Under the pieces are notes generated by a model, which saw only the letters and a list, made by a program, of their open reading frames with translations, searched no databases and was not told where the DNA came from. Both the position numbers and the translations under genes were made by a program. Below, in pieces: positions 1 to 9,366 of a stretch of DNA of 64,000 bases. The stretch is from Ignavibacteria bacterium (GTDB lineage: Bacteria > Bacteroidota > Ignavibacteria > Tepidaquicellales > Tepidaquicellaceae), in the NCBI GenBank assembly GCA_016704345.1, contig JADJAH010000011.1:62001-126000 (forward strand), in the 5' to 3' direction. Position 1 is the stretch's first letter; each line of letters opens with the position of its first letter.

Positions 1-326
1 ATATCCGGTGCATGAGGCTCGCAGATGTAGAGATATTTTCCGGGAACGGTAATCACATAGCTGAATGTCGGGTTTCCTGCTGAAAGCGGAGCATTCCATG
101 GAGCTGCACCTGCAGGTCTCAATGTACCCTGCTGTCCGTTGCAAGTAGTAGTATGAGTACCTGAAGTTCTTGTCCATTTGATTGTATCTCCAACTGTAGC
201 AGATATTACAGCAGGCGTAAAAACAAAATTCGATGCGGCAACAGAAATTGTTGTTGATCCAGAAATTTTCGAGATCATGAGAATTGCCACAAGTGTTGCA
301 AGAAAGAGTCCTTGTCTTTTTTTCAT
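1..326 (-). CDS. Plastocyanin-like cupredoxin protein (3' end outside window)
   Basis: Reading leftwards from an ATG at 324-326 gives a signal peptide (MKKRQGLFLATLVAILMIS) and then a small beta domain that runs off the window edge. The segment TVGDTIKWTRTSGTHTTTC followed by YLYICEPHAP has the layout of a type I copper site: one His in the first half and a Cys-x-x-His pair near the end. The final Met ligand would lie outside the window. Such proteins bind copper in the periplasm or outside the cell and carry electrons, or serve as cupredoxin-like domains in larger secreted proteins; the missing part could hold further domains. Partial gene, so its length and C-terminal sorting signal are unknown. 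Confidence 0.75.
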   Translation of the reverse strand, partial: MKKRQGLFLATLVAILMISKISGSTTISVAASNFVFTPAVISATVGDTIKWTRTSGTHTTTCNGQQGTLRPAGAAPWNAPLSAGNPTFSYVITVPGKYLYICEPHAPD

Positions 327-342
327 TCCTTATATATTAGTT

Positions 343-1293
343 TTATTTTATTAAAATCATTTTTCTGGTATCGGAAAACCGGCCGTTCGATCCGGAAGAA
401 ACTTCCAGCCTGTAAAAATAAGTCCCGCTTGGTATGTTTGCTGCCAGCCATCTGTTTGAATATGTACCGGCAGGGAGATCGCCTTTGAACAGCAAAGCTA
501 CCTGAATGCCTGCGGCGTTGTAAACAGTCAGACTCACTGAAGCCCTGCTCTTAAGCCCGAACTCTATTACAGTGGAAGGATTGAACGGATTCGGATAATT
601 GTCTCTCAGATAGAAGGATTCCGCTTGTGATGAATTGGTCTGAATGAGCGTGCCTTCTTCGGTTCTTGCCGTGATTGTATTGGTGTAGTCGGAGATTCCA
701 TAAAGATTATATGCACAAACTTTATAGAAGTAGACATTATCCGGAGTGAGGCCAACTTCCTGATATGTAAGTACATCAGTTCCAACTGAATCAATAAATT
801 CGAAGTAAGGAAGCTCAGGACGTTTCCGAGCAATAATAAATCCGAGTTCGTTCACCGCATTATCATCCCATCTGACGCTAATGGATGTTTGTGAAGTCTT
901 CAGCACGCGCAGATTCGATGGGGTTTCAGGAATATTACTTGTGTCTCCGGGAGTCGATACAGTGTCTTCATTGGAGTAATCCGACCTTCCGAGTGAGTTG
1001 TAAGCATATACTCTGTAATAATAGATCTTGTTATATAGAATCCAGTAGTCATCAAATCTCTCACTGTTCTGTGGAGATTGTCCGACAATTTCCCACCGAA
1101 GCGAATCGCTCATCAATGCCCGTTCTATCAAAAAGCCGTCTTCATTATTTGAATTGTCATCCCATTTTACTTTTACATAGCTAGATTGCTCAAACTCGGC
1201 TTCGAGATTTGAAGGGGCAGTAATTGACTGAGCAAAACATGCTCCGCTAATCTCAATAAAGAGTATTGAGAAAATTAAGATATATCTTTTCAT
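343..1293 (-). CDS. Secreted FN3-repeat protein with T9SS C-terminal sorting domain
   Basis: The protein has a signal peptide (MKRYILIFSILFIEISGACFAQ), then two fibronectin type III repeats (each with a KWDDN/RWDDN core and YYRVYAYN or FYKVCAYN strand), then a C-terminal domain of about 85 residues with the NYPNPFNPST motif, ending KMILIK. That ending is the type IX secretion sorting domain, removed when cargo is attached to or released from the outer membrane. I chose the ATG at 1293 over one 39 bases upstream because the signal peptide begins there and the promoter at 1341-1372 leaves a normal leader. No catalytic domain is visible; a binding or adhesive role is a guess. It ends 17 bases before the cupredoxin gene. 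Confidence 0.85.
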   Translation of the reverse strand: MKRYILIFSILFIEISGACFAQSITAPSNLEAEFEQSSYVKVKWDDNSNNEDGFLIERALMSDSLRWEIVGQSPQNSERFDDYWILYNKIYYYRVYAYNSLGRSDYSNEDTVSTPGDTSNIPETPSNLRVLKTSQTSISVRWDDNAVNELGFIIARKRPELPYFEFIDSVGTDVLTYQEVGLTPDNVYFYKVCAYNLYGISDYTNTITARTEEGTLIQTNSSQAESFYLRDNYPNPFNPSTVIEFGLKSRASVSLTVYNAAGIQVALLFKGDLPAGTYSNRWLAANIPSGTYFYRLEVSSGSNGRFSDTRKMILIK

Positions 1294-1340
1294 GATTTCA
1301 AATTTTGGCAATATATACTCGGTTGCTTTCATAATTGATT

Positions 1341-1372
1341 CAAAAATATTCTAATTAATCTGCAAAGCCAAA
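1341..1372 (-). promoter_or_regulatory. Bacteroidota-type promoter of the FN3/T9SS gene
   Basis: On the minus strand TTTG (1372-1369), a 20-base spacer and TATTTTTG (1348-1341) match the TTG-N19/20-TAnnTTTG consensus of the Bacteroidota primary sigma factor. Transcription would begin about 40 bases before the ATG at 1293. Confidence 0.6.
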
Positions 1373-1482
1373 CAATATTTTGATTGATTCGTAGGATTCA
1401 AATAATCTTAAAGAATTGTAAATTCTGGCGGAATTACTAATATTGCATCATAATTGTTCAAAACCACACTCATTTCAACGAT

Positions 1483-3015
1483 ATGAAAGTCACAGACGAC
1501 CTGTTTCAACTGATAAAGTCACTTGAACAGGCGGAGAAAAGATATTTCAAGGTTTTTACTACTATGCATGTTAAGGGAGGCGAAAGTAATAATTATGCAA
1601 AACTTTTTGATGCGATTGATAGACAAGCGGAATATGATGAAGATGAGATCAGAAAGCAATTCAAAGGTGAGAAGTTTGTTAACCAACTTCATGTTGCAAA
1701 GAATTATCTCTACAATAACATACTGAAAAGTCTGCGGCTTTTTCATTCGGAAAAGTCGAAGCTGAATGAGTTAATGGATATCCTGAGGGATATTCAAATA
1801 CTCTATGACAAATCACTCTACAAGCAGTGCAAGAAACATCTTGAGAAAGCAAAGAAGATTGCCTCAACTTATGAGAAACATGCACAGGTACTTGCAGTGC
1901 TTGACTGGGAAAAGACTCTCGCCAGAACAAGCGCTTATGCGGATGTTGAAGAAGAGGAACTGTTGGGATATTACAACGACTACCGAAAAGCGATCGAAGA
2001 GATCAGTAACATAAATGAATACTGGAAGCTCGCTACGGAAGTGTTTCTTCTCAGGAAGAAAAAGGGAGAGATCAGAAACAAAGAAGACCTGAAGAGATTT
2101 AATCAGATCATAAAACATCCGCTGATGAAATCGGAATCATCAGCTATTACATTTCTCTCAAAGACATTTTACTTCAATACCAAAGGACTTTATTATCTAA
2201 CAAACAAAGATTTCAAGAATCTCCATGTTTATTGCGTCAAGCTTGTGGAGCATCTGGAATCTAATCCATATTTGTTTAAGGAAGACAACTTTGTATCAGC
2301 TTTGTATAATCTTCTGTTGGTTCAGATAGAGCTTAAGAAGTTCGATGAAGCGCTCAAGACAATTGCAAAATTAAGAAGCATCAAATCTGATTCCATTACT
2401 ATGCAGGCGAGAATATTTGTTACCTCTTATGATACTGAGCTTAACTTGTATTTAAGAACCGGAGAGTTTGATAACGGTCTTAAACTTGTAGATTCAATAG
2501 AGAGCGGTTTGAAATCTTATAAAGATAAGATAAATAAGGAGTCTGAAATTTTATTCGACTATAACATCGGGTATCTTTACTTCGGCAAGAATGATCTCGA
2601 CAATTCTCTCAAATGGGTTAACAAGATCATCAACAACAAAGACCTCACCGTAAGGGACGATATACAATGCTTTGCACGCATACTCAACATCATAATTCAC
2701 TACGAATTGGGAAATTATGATCTGATCGAATATATCATTAAGTCAACTCGCAGATATTTATCGAGCAAGAACACGCTCAACAGATTTGAGCTTACAGTTC
2801 TAAGCCACATCAGAAAGCTGATCAACACAAAAACTGACAAAGAAAAGAATTTGATCTATGATGAATGGAAGCATGAACTCGAATCGATCTCGGGAGATTT
2901 CTTAGAGATCAAGGCGCAGGAATATTTTGATTTTATCTCATGGATAGAATGCAAAACTTCGGGAGAGAATTTTGATGAAATTGTAAAAAAGCGTCACCTG
3001 ATGGAAATGGCATAG
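1483..3015 (+). CDS. Uncharacterised helical-repeat (TPR-like) protein
   Basis: A 510-residue soluble protein with no signal peptide or membrane segment. It is almost entirely predicted alpha-helical and rich in Lys, Glu and Leu. Several stretches look like tetratricopeptide-type helix pairs, for example around residues 275-300 (LLLVQIELKKFDEALKTIAK) and 355-385 (YNIGYLYFGKNDLDNSLKWV). The N-terminal 90 residues are highly charged. I do not recognise a named family and assign no function; a scaffold or protein-binding role would fit the helical repeats. It is divergent from the FN3/T9SS gene, and its stop lies 22 bases from the convergent aminopeptidase gene. Confidence 0.8.
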   Translation: MKVTDDLFQLIKSLEQAEKRYFKVFTTMHVKGGESNNYAKLFDAIDRQAEYDEDEIRKQFKGEKFVNQLHVAKNYLYNNILKSLRLFHSEKSKLNELMDILRDIQILYDKSLYKQCKKHLEKAKKIASTYEKHAQVLAVLDWEKTLARTSAYADVEEEELLGYYNDYRKAIEEISNINEYWKLATEVFLLRKKKGEIRNKEDLKRFNQIIKHPLMKSESSAITFLSKTFYFNTKGLYYLTNKDFKNLHVYCVKLVEHLESNPYLFKEDNFVSALYNLLLVQIELKKFDEALKTIAKLRSIKSDSITMQARIFVTSYDTELNLYLRTGEFDNGLKLVDSIESGLKSYKDKINKESEILFDYNIGYLYFGKNDLDNSLKWVNKIINNKDLTVRDDIQCFARILNIIIHYELGNYDLIEYIIKSTRRYLSSKNTLNRFELTVLSHIRKLINTKTDKEKNLIYDEWKHELESISGDFLEIKAQEYFDFISWIECKTSGENFDEIVKKRHLMEMA

Positions 3016-3037
3016 AACATTTATCAGTTTCGAGGTC

Positions 3038-4354
3038 TCAGTTTGCCGAGCTCATAAACTTCTCAATGTCGTCCGCTTCTTTTACCATGTGAGAAGTAAA
3101 ATCAACAGGATCTTTCCTGGTCACAAGCACATCATCTTCAATTCTCACAGAAATACCCCAATACTTTTTAGGGATTCCTTCGGAGCCGGTCGGGAAGTAA
3201 ACACCCGGTTCGATAGTTACAACATTGCCAGGCCTTAGAGTGTCGTTGTCATCCTCGGAAGTTTTGGAATAACTAACGGCATCGTGAGTGTCGAGTCCTA
3301 TGTGATGTCCGAGCCCATGAAGTGTATATTTCCTGATGTTCTTCTTATTCTTAAGTATTCCTGCTTTGTTCAATCCGTCGGCAATGATCTTGTCACTTAC
3401 TTCGCGGAGTTTGCTGAATGATGTACCGGGCTTGCATCTTTTAATGCACTCCTTGTTTGCCTTCAGAACTATGTCGTAAACGGTTCGCTGTTCTTTCGTG
3501 AATTTTCCGTTGATTGGAAATGTGCGTGTTATGTCTGAACAATAATATCTGTGCTCACCTGCGGAATCAATAAGAAGCAGTTCTCCGTCCTTAAGCAGGC
3601 AATTGTTGCTGTCGTAATGCAGGATGCATCCGTTTTCTCCGGATGCAACAATAGGATAATAAGCATTATCCTCACTGCCAAAAACTTTGTAGTTATATTC
3701 GAGAGCCGCCTGTACTTCATACTCATATTTTCCGGGCCTGATTGAGTCGAGAGTTTCGTAGTAGGACTTTACAGAGATGTCAGCGGCTTTGCTGATCATT
3801 TTTATTTCATATTCTGATTTTACCGAACGTAATTTTCCAAGCAGATATGCTATGTCAATTATCTCAACGTCCGATGCAAGTATGTTCAGTGATTCAAGAA
3901 AAGATTCCGCCAACTGTCTCATCTCGCCTGTCAGCTTGATAAGTTCTGAAAAGTTAACATATACTCTTCTTATCTCTTTTTTCTTACGGAGATTGAGAAA
4001 TCCCGGAAGTTCCGTATTCACATAGGCTTTCTTTATTCCAAGTTCCTGCGACACATTTTCAAATCCCATTCTGCGGCCGTTCCACGTTTCAAGCAGAAGA
4101 TCTTTTCTTTGTACGAACAGAACTTCATTGCTCTTTGAATCTCCGATCTTCGAATTGGAAATAATTATTGCCGAGTTTGGTTCCTCAAATCCCGTGAGAT
4201 AGTAGAAGTTCTTATACTGCTTAAACCTGAAATCACCATCGTATGACTTGTTGAAATTTGTACTGCCAAATACAATAGCAATGGATCCTTTGCCCATCGC
4301 TTTTCTTAGCAGTTCTCTTCTGGATTTGTGAAATGTCTTTTGTTCTTTGTTCAT
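3038..4354 (-). CDS. pepP: Xaa-Pro aminopeptidase (M24B, aminopeptidase P)
   Basis: A cytoplasmic metallopeptidase that removes an N-terminal residue preceding proline. Its 438 residues match the usual length of aminopeptidase P. The N-terminal creatinase-like domain spans about 1-165 (NFYYLTGFEEPNSAIII), and the pita-bread domain carries the five metal ligands: D263 (LLIDSAGEHRYY), D274 (CSDITRTFP), H350 (HGLGHHIGLDTHD), E382 (VVTIEPGVYF) and E406 (SVRIEDDVLVT). These correspond to D260/D271/H354/E383/E406 in the E. coli enzyme. It lies 14 bases downstream of purF on the same strand and is probably co-transcribed with it. Confidence 0.93.
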   Translation of the reverse strand: MNKEQKTFHKSRRELLRKAMGKGSIAIVFGSTNFNKSYDGDFRFKQYKNFYYLTGFEEPNSAIIISNSKIGDSKSNEVLFVQRKDLLLETWNGRRMGFENVSQELGIKKAYVNTELPGFLNLRKKKEIRRVYVNFSELIKLTGEMRQLAESFLESLNILASDVEIIDIAYLLGKLRSVKSEYEIKMISKAADISVKSYYETLDSIRPGKYEYEVQAALEYNYKVFGSEDNAYYPIVASGENGCILHYDSNNCLLKDGELLLIDSAGEHRYYCSDITRTFPINGKFTKEQRTVYDIVLKANKECIKRCKPGTSFSKLREVSDKIIADGLNKAGILKNKKNIRKYTLHGLGHHIGLDTHDAVSYSKTSEDDNDTLRPGNVVTIEPGVYFPTGSEGIPKKYWGISVRIEDDVLVTRKDPVDFTSHMVKEADDIEKFMSSAN

Positions 4355-4368
4355 TTTAAAATTTATTT

Positions 4369-5865
4369 TTAATCATCAAACTGGTGCTTGTTCATTTTTT
4401 CCAGTCCTTCGATATTGATGGGATAATTTCCGGAGAAACATGCCGTGCAATAATCTGTCCGCGAATGCTTGTATGGAACTGATTTCAGCAGACTAAGAAA
4501 GCTGAGATAGTGAAGACTTGTCAACCCAAGTTCGTCGCGGATCTTGTCAATATCCCCTTTCATCTGATTTGCAATGAGTTCCTCTCTCGACGGAAAATCC
4601 ATTCCGTAATAACAAGGTGCAACAACCGGCGGAGATGTGATCTTAAGATGAACCTCTTTAGGACCTGCCTTATTTATCAGCTCTACAAGTAGTTTCGAAG
4701 TTGTTCCTCTTACAATCGAGTCATCAATTATGACGATCTTCCTGTTGTTTATCACGCCTTTTACGGTATTGAATTTCGTCTTAACTTTCATCTTCCTTTT
4801 ATCCTGTCCAGGCTGAATAAAAGTTCTGCCCACATAGTGGCTTCTAATTAGTCCTATTTCATGCTTAACATCCCTGTTTGTTTTCACGGTTGCGTTAAAG
4901 TATCCGAGTGTTGCAGTGTTCGATGAGTCCGGTACATTTATCACTGCAACTTTCTTTTCATCATCGCTTATTCTTTGAGGTGCCGGGCTTTCTTCGGCAA
5001 GGCTCTTTCCAAGTTTGCGTCTGACCTTATCTACTTTTTCCTCAAAGATCATGCTGTCGGGCCTGCTGAAGTAAATATACTCAAAGATGCAGTGCTTGAA
5101 CTTTTCCGCCTGACCGATGCTGAACGATTCTTCTTTGCCTGATTCAAGAACGGATCTGTCTATCATTATCACTTCACCGGGCTCAACATCCCTGATGTAG
5201 TCAGCGCTGATTATATCGAACGCGCATGTTTCGGATGCAAACACAAAACTTTCTTCAAGTTTGCCGAATGCAAGCGGCCTTACCCCGTGCGGATCCCGCA
5301 CCGCAAAAAGCTTGTCATCCGTGAGAATACATATTGAGTATGCGCCTTCAATTTGTCTGAAAGCATCCAGGATCTTGTCAACCATATGCTCTTCTCTGCT
5401 TCGTGCAATGAGATGAAGCGCAAGTTCGCTGTCTGTTGTAGTTTGAAAGAGCGTTCCCTCATCTTCAAGCCTGTCGCGGAGTATGCCGGTATTAGTAAAA
5501 TTTCCGTTGTGCGAAAGTGCAAGATGTCCGCCTTTGAAATTTACACGAAGCGGCTGAATATTGTTTCTCTTATCACCCGAACCGGTGGTGGAATAACGTG
5601 TATGCCCTATGGCTGATTCGCCTTTAAGAACATCGGTCAGAATTTTTGGATCTGAAAATACGGATAGCACAAGTCCGTGATCTTTATGAATGTTGAATCT
5701 GTATCTGTTTTTTTCCGGATCAAATTCTGAAGTTGCAATTCCCGCAGCTTCCTGACCTCTGTGCTGCAGAGCATGGAGACCGTAGTAGGTCATAACGGAT
5801 GCATCCGGATGTCCGAATATTCCGAACACGCCGCAATTTGAATGTATTGATTTAAGAGGATTCAA
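4369..5865 (-). CDS. purF: Amidophosphoribosyltransferase (PurF), Fe-S type
   Basis: Catalyses the first committed step of purine synthesis: PRPP plus glutamine to 5-phosphoribosylamine. The 498-residue protein starts with a 10-residue propeptide ending in N, followed by the nucleophile C11 (SNCGVFGIFG). This is the self-processed class II glutamine amidotransferase of the Bacillus type. The PRPP loop VIIDDSIVRGTTS lies at about 378-390. Four cysteines in the positions that bind the 4Fe-4S cluster in the Bacillus enzyme are present (C259, C418, and the CxxC pair C473/C476), so this is the oxygen-sensitive, iron-sulfur form. It heads a short transcription unit with pepP. No purine riboswitch is visible upstream. 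Confidence 0.97.
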   Translation of the reverse strand: MNPLKSIHSNCGVFGIFGHPDASVMTYYGLHALQHRGQEAAGIATSEFDPEKNRYRFNIHKDHGLVLSVFSDPKILTDVLKGESAIGHTRYSTTGSGDKRNNIQPLRVNFKGGHLALSHNGNFTNTGILRDRLEDEGTLFQTTTDSELALHLIARSREEHMVDKILDAFRQIEGAYSICILTDDKLFAVRDPHGVRPLAFGKLEESFVFASETCAFDIISADYIRDVEPGEVIMIDRSVLESGKEESFSIGQAEKFKHCIFEYIYFSRPDSMIFEEKVDKVRRKLGKSLAEESPAPQRISDDEKKVAVINVPDSSNTATLGYFNATVKTNRDVKHEIGLIRSHYVGRTFIQPGQDKRKMKVKTKFNTVKGVINNRKIVIIDDSIVRGTTSKLLVELINKAGPKEVHLKITSPPVVAPCYYGMDFPSREELIANQMKGDIDKIRDELGLTSLHYLSFLSLLKSVPYKHSRTDYCTACFSGNYPINIEGLEKMNKHQFDD

Positions 5866-5940
5866 TTCTAATGTGAAATGAGGATTGATTTCGAAAGCAA
5901 ATTACTTCATTGGCTTCAAACAATAAAGGACTTAAAGGCA

Positions 5941-5974
5941 ATTAAGAATTAAGAATTGGGAATTAAGAATTATA
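5941..5974. repeat. A/T-rich heptamer repeat (AATTAAG-like)
   Basis: Imperfect tandem copies of a 7-base unit (attaaga / attggga) sit in the 209-base gap between purF and the outer-membrane gene. The same unit recurs at 20158-20242, 21727-21768, 21807-21847, 26527-26562, 32660-32990 and 49117-49147. Nothing else was recognised in this gap. Confidence 0.6.
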
Positions 5975-6074
5975 AGTTGCATTTGACAAATTGATTGGAA
6001 AGGAAATAGTAATTTTTCTTTACGCATTTCGCGGAATTGCAGTAATCAATGAATATGAATAGTCGGTTGCTCAA

Positions 6075-7478
6075 TCAGAAATCGTACTTCAATCCTAAAG
6101 CGATTGAGTTGAAATTGTATTCGGCAGTCGTGGTTTGCCGCGTGTAAACAGGAAGATTATTTTGGTAACCGGAAATTGTATTAGTAATAATTTTTTTCTC
6201 TCTGTTTTGACCGGAGAAGATTAACTTTGCAGTCATGTTAAATGGAAACACATACCTGAGCATAGCGCCGTAGCTAAGTTTTATCATGTCAGGATCATTG
6301 TAAACTACTCGACCGTTCTGTTCATTGTAATTGCTGATATTTCCAAAAGTGGCAAATCCTTCCAGCCAAAGATTTTCTATGATTCTTCCTTCGGCAGTTT
6401 GTGTGAATATCAAATTGGAAACAGAGTTCTGATTATGTATAACAGCATTGGAAAACACACTCAGATATGGATTGCTCAGAGGATACACCTTTATTGACAA
6501 ACCAATTTGACTTTGGTGTGTGCCATTGAGATAAGAGAAACTTCCCGAAATCCCCGGGTTGAATATAGATATCCACTTATTGACAGAAAGCGAAAGCACG
6601 AAGTCATCCTGCTTGATGGAAGTGTCTTTTAAAGTATAATAGTATCCAAGCGAATCTTTTTCGAACCCGTCTACCCAAACTACAGTTTCCTCCGATTTGA
6701 TGTAATGTCCCGAAGGGCTTATCATCAGGCTGTTTACAGGGACAAACCGGAATTCATTGAAAAGCCTGCCTTGCTTCTGCTTGTAGTCATTAAGAATCTT
6801 TTCATTATTGAACATGATCTGCTTCTGCAAGTCTTTATTAACATATGTGTAGGCATAGTTTATTTTAAACCATCTTAACGGAAGCTGTCCAATTCCGACA
6901 TCAAAGAAAAACTGACCCCGGTTGATAGTCTGTTCGCCATATGCATTGTCTTGTCCGACAAGATCGATGGAGCCGTTCGATGCATCATCATTTGAGAATG
7001 AAGAACCAATGTCAAAACGTGCATCGTTGATGAAGTCATTAATAAGTGGCCGGAGTTTGTTTCTCCTGTTCTCAGTCATTTCAAACAAGACGACGTTTGC
7101 ATCCTCTTCTCTGCCGGCATATATATAACTCTCATACAATTTTTGTTTCACTACTCCATCCGAGTATCCAGTTGAAACTGCCTTTTCAAAATGAGGGATC
7201 GCATCAAAATAATTTTCCAATTCGAAGTACGCCGTGCCCAGTCGCATCCGAAGAAGATAAGATTCTATTCCATTATCAAGAGCTTTTTCTCCGGCCCTGA
7301 CAAGCTTCTTCCACTGCCCGTTATCGAAATACTCAAGTGTCAGTGAATCAACATTCTCTATTGTGATCTCCTTCTGTGCAAAGGCATTTGAAGAAATCAG
7401 CAAGAGAGCTATTAGCGAAATTCCATGCAGATATCTTTTGAATATTTTTCGGAATATTCTTCCTGTGTTCACACTCAT
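6075..7478 (-). CDS. Outer-membrane protein: TPR region plus beta-barrel
   Basis: A 467-residue exported protein. The ATG at 7478 is followed by a long signal peptide ending ISSNAFAQ. Next come about 90 residues of TPR-like helices (LRMRLGTAYFELENYFDAIPHFEKAV) and then about 320 residues of alternating beta-strands that end in an aromatic residue (GLKYDF), as outer-membrane barrels do. The start 42 bases further upstream adds a stretch not needed for the signal peptide. A periplasmic TPR arm joined to a barrel suggests a surface, assembly or export role, but I do not recognise the specific family. Its neighbours give no clue. Confidence 0.75.
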   Translation of the reverse strand: MSVNTGRIFRKIFKRYLHGISLIALLLISSNAFAQKEITIENVDSLTLEYFDNGQWKKLVRAGEKALDNGIESYLLRMRLGTAYFELENYFDAIPHFEKAVSTGYSDGVVKQKLYESYIYAGREEDANVVLFEMTENRRNKLRPLINDFINDARFDIGSSFSNDDASNGSIDLVGQDNAYGEQTINRGQFFFDVGIGQLPLRWFKINYAYTYVNKDLQKQIMFNNEKILNDYKQKQGRLFNEFRFVPVNSLMISPSGHYIKSEETVVWVDGFEKDSLGYYYTLKDTSIKQDDFVLSLSVNKWISIFNPGISGSFSYLNGTHQSQIGLSIKVYPLSNPYLSVFSNAVIHNQNSVSNLIFTQTAEGRIIENLWLEGFATFGNISNYNEQNGRVVYNDPDMIKLSYGAMLRYVFPFNMTAKLIFSGQNREKKIITNTISGYQNNLPVYTRQTTTAEYNFNSIALGLKYDF

Positions 7479-7785
7479 TATTTTGTTAAGATGTAAAATG
7501 CTTTGGACATGAATCATCAATTATTAAGCAATACAGTATCATGCAGGTTGAGTTCGACAATCAGTTACAAATAAAAGGCAAATTAGTTCAATGGATTTCA
7601 ATTAGAAAGAAACTATTCCGTAACATTCAAATGTTTGGTGAGCATCAATTGCCGAAAGATTACAGATTTGCAACTGTATAAAGATTAATGTTCTTAGTCT
7701 TAACGTTGATGACAAGTCTTCATATCTAAATAATTGAATTTTCACTGAACAACAAAGTAACTAATTTACTTCAAATCCAATTACC
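7479..7785. other. Divergent intergenic region, 307 bases
   Basis: A/T-rich spacer between the minus-strand barrel gene and the plus-strand sulfur operon. It must hold the promoters of both, but I cannot point to a convincing consensus match and saw no gene or repeat. Confidence 0.5.
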
Positions 7786-9021
7786 ATGAAAACAATATTG
7801 ATCCTTGGCGCAGGAACTGCCGGAACGATGATGGCAAACCATCTGAAAGATGCGCTTGATAAGAATGAGTGGGAGATTGCAATAATTGAGGAAAGCAAGA
7901 CTCACTACTATCAGCCGGGATACATCTTCATCCCGTTTGATATGTACACAACAGATGAAGTCTGCAAACCTACTACAGAGTTCATACCCGACGGCATTAA
8001 CTTCATAAATGAAAAAATTGAGAAGATCCTTCCGGGTGAGAACAAAGTTTTGCTTCACGATGGCAAGTCTATTGATTACGACATACTGATCATTGCTACC
8101 GGAACTAAACCATCTCCCGAAGAAACCGAAGGCATGCTTGGAAGTGAATGGAGGAAGAGCGTATTTGATTTTTATACTTTTGACGGATGTGTCGCGCTCA
8201 GAGATAAGCTTCGCAACTGGAAAGGCGGAAGATTTGTGGTTCATATTACGGAGATGCCTATCAAATGTCCTGTTGCTCCGTTGGAGCTTGTCTTCCTTGC
8301 CGACTGGCACTTTAAGGAATTAGGAATGCGTGATAAAGTTGATCTTACTTTTGTAACTCCTATGAGCGGGGCATTCACAAAACCAAAGGCCGCGCATGAA
8401 TTCGAACATCTGCTGGCTGAGAAAAAAATCAGGATAGTGCCTGATTTCGCAATAGAGCGTGTAGATAATGAGAATAAGAAAATTATCGACTATGCGGGAT
8501 TGGAAGTACCATTTGATTTACTCGTGACTGTGCCGGTAAACAAAGGAGATGCGTTGATTGAAAGATCGGGAATCGGAGATGATCTTAATTATGTAGCAAC
8601 TGAAAAAGGAACGCTTCAGTCAAAAGTGAAACCCAACATTTTTGTTATTGGTGATGCAAGCAATCTGCCTACATCCAAGGCAGGATCTGTTGCTCACTTT
8701 GAAGCAGAGATTCTGACGGAAAACATTCTGCGTTTCATCAAAGGCGAACCTTTGATGGATGACTTTGACGGACATGCAAATTGCTTTGTGGAGACAGGAG
8801 AAGGCAAGGCACTTCTACTCGACTTCAACTACAATCAGGAACCTGTTGAAGGAACATTTCCGATTCCGGGCGTTGGTCCACTGAGATTGCTCAAAGAAAG
8901 CAGAATGAATCATCTCGGAAAGCTTGCATTCAGATGGATATACTGGAACATGCTTTTAAAGGGAACACACATTCCGTTTGTATCAGCACAAATGACAGAA
9001 GAAGGAAAAAAACTTGATTAA
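7786..9021 (+). CDS. Sulfide:quinone oxidoreductase-like FAD protein
   Basis: A 411-residue flavoprotein of the SQR/type II NADH dehydrogenase superfamily. It has the FAD dinucleotide motif ILGAGTAGTMMANHL (6-20), the second flavin motif IFVIGDASNLP (285-295) and the conserved YYQPGY segment (41-46). Two cysteines, C161 (PIKCPVAPLE) and C333 (GHANCFVETG), sit where SQRs carry the redox pair that takes up sulfide; C60 and C135 are also present. SQR oxidises sulfide to sulfane sulfur and passes electrons to membrane quinone. The C-terminal helical part (WIYWNMLLKGTHIPF) could dip into the membrane. Linkage to tusE/dsrC-like and dsrE-like genes supports a sulfur role over an NADH dehydrogenase role; the SQR subtype is not resolved. 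Confidence 0.85.
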   Translation: MKTILILGAGTAGTMMANHLKDALDKNEWEIAIIEESKTHYYQPGYIFIPFDMYTTDEVCKPTTEFIPDGINFINEKIEKILPGENKVLLHDGKSIDYDILIIATGTKPSPEETEGMLGSEWRKSVFDFYTFDGCVALRDKLRNWKGGRFVVHITEMPIKCPVAPLELVFLADWHFKELGMRDKVDLTFVTPMSGAFTKPKAAHEFEHLLAEKKIRIVPDFAIERVDNENKKIIDYAGLEVPFDLLVTVPVNKGDALIERSGIGDDLNYVATEKGTLQSKVKPNIFVIGDASNLPTSKAGSVAHFEAEILTENILRFIKGEPLMDDFDGHANCFVETGEGKALLLDFNYNQEPVEGTFPIPGVGPLRLLKESRMNHLGKLAFRWIYWNMLLKGTHIPFVSAQMTEEGKKLD

Positions 9022-9036
9022 TCAAAATAACTAATA

Positions 9037-9345
9037 GTGGAAAAAACAGTAGCAGGAAATACGATACAGGTTAACGAAGAAGGTTACCTTACCGACTTCT
9101 CGCAGTGGACAAGGGAAGTCGGAGATGAAATTGCAAAGGAAGAAGGTATCGTTATGACACCAAGACACTGGGAAGTCATAAATTATCTTCAGGAACAACA
9201 CAAACAGGAAACAGCACTTAGTATCAGAAGGATCGGCAAGAGCGGTGTGGTAGATATCAAAGAATTTTATGCGCTCTTTCCGAAGGGACCTTTAAAAACT
9301 TCAACAAAGATTGCCGGCATTCCAAAGCCCGCAAGCTGTATATGA
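9037..9345 (+). CDS. TusE/DsrC-family sulfur carrier protein
   Basis: A 102-residue protein starting with GTG, 15 bases after the SQR-like gene. It has the family layout: N-terminal NEEGYLTDFSQWTREVGDEI, central RHWEVINYLQEQ, and the flexible C-terminal arm IAGIPKPASCI with the penultimate cysteine C101 that carries persulfide. The second arm cysteine of true DsrC, about ten residues upstream, is absent (KTSTKIAG), so only TusE-type sulfur transfer is expected, not the trisulfide chemistry of dissimilatory sulfite reductase partners. In context it likely accepts sulfane sulfur made by the SQR-like enzyme and relayed through the DsrE-like protein that follows. Confidence 0.9.
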   Translation: MEKTVAGNTIQVNEEGYLTDFSQWTREVGDEIAKEEGIVMTPRHWEVINYLQEQHKQETALSIRRIGKSGVVDIKEFYALFPKGPLKTSTKIAGIPKPASCI

Positions 9346-9366
9346 TAAATCTAAAATAAAAATAAG

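Noticed and set aside
7771..8310. 179-codon minus-strand frame opposite the SQR-like gene
   Set aside because: It lies wholly antisense to a well-supported flavoprotein and has a composition of reverse translation (rich in Cys, His, Phe, Ser) with no domain.
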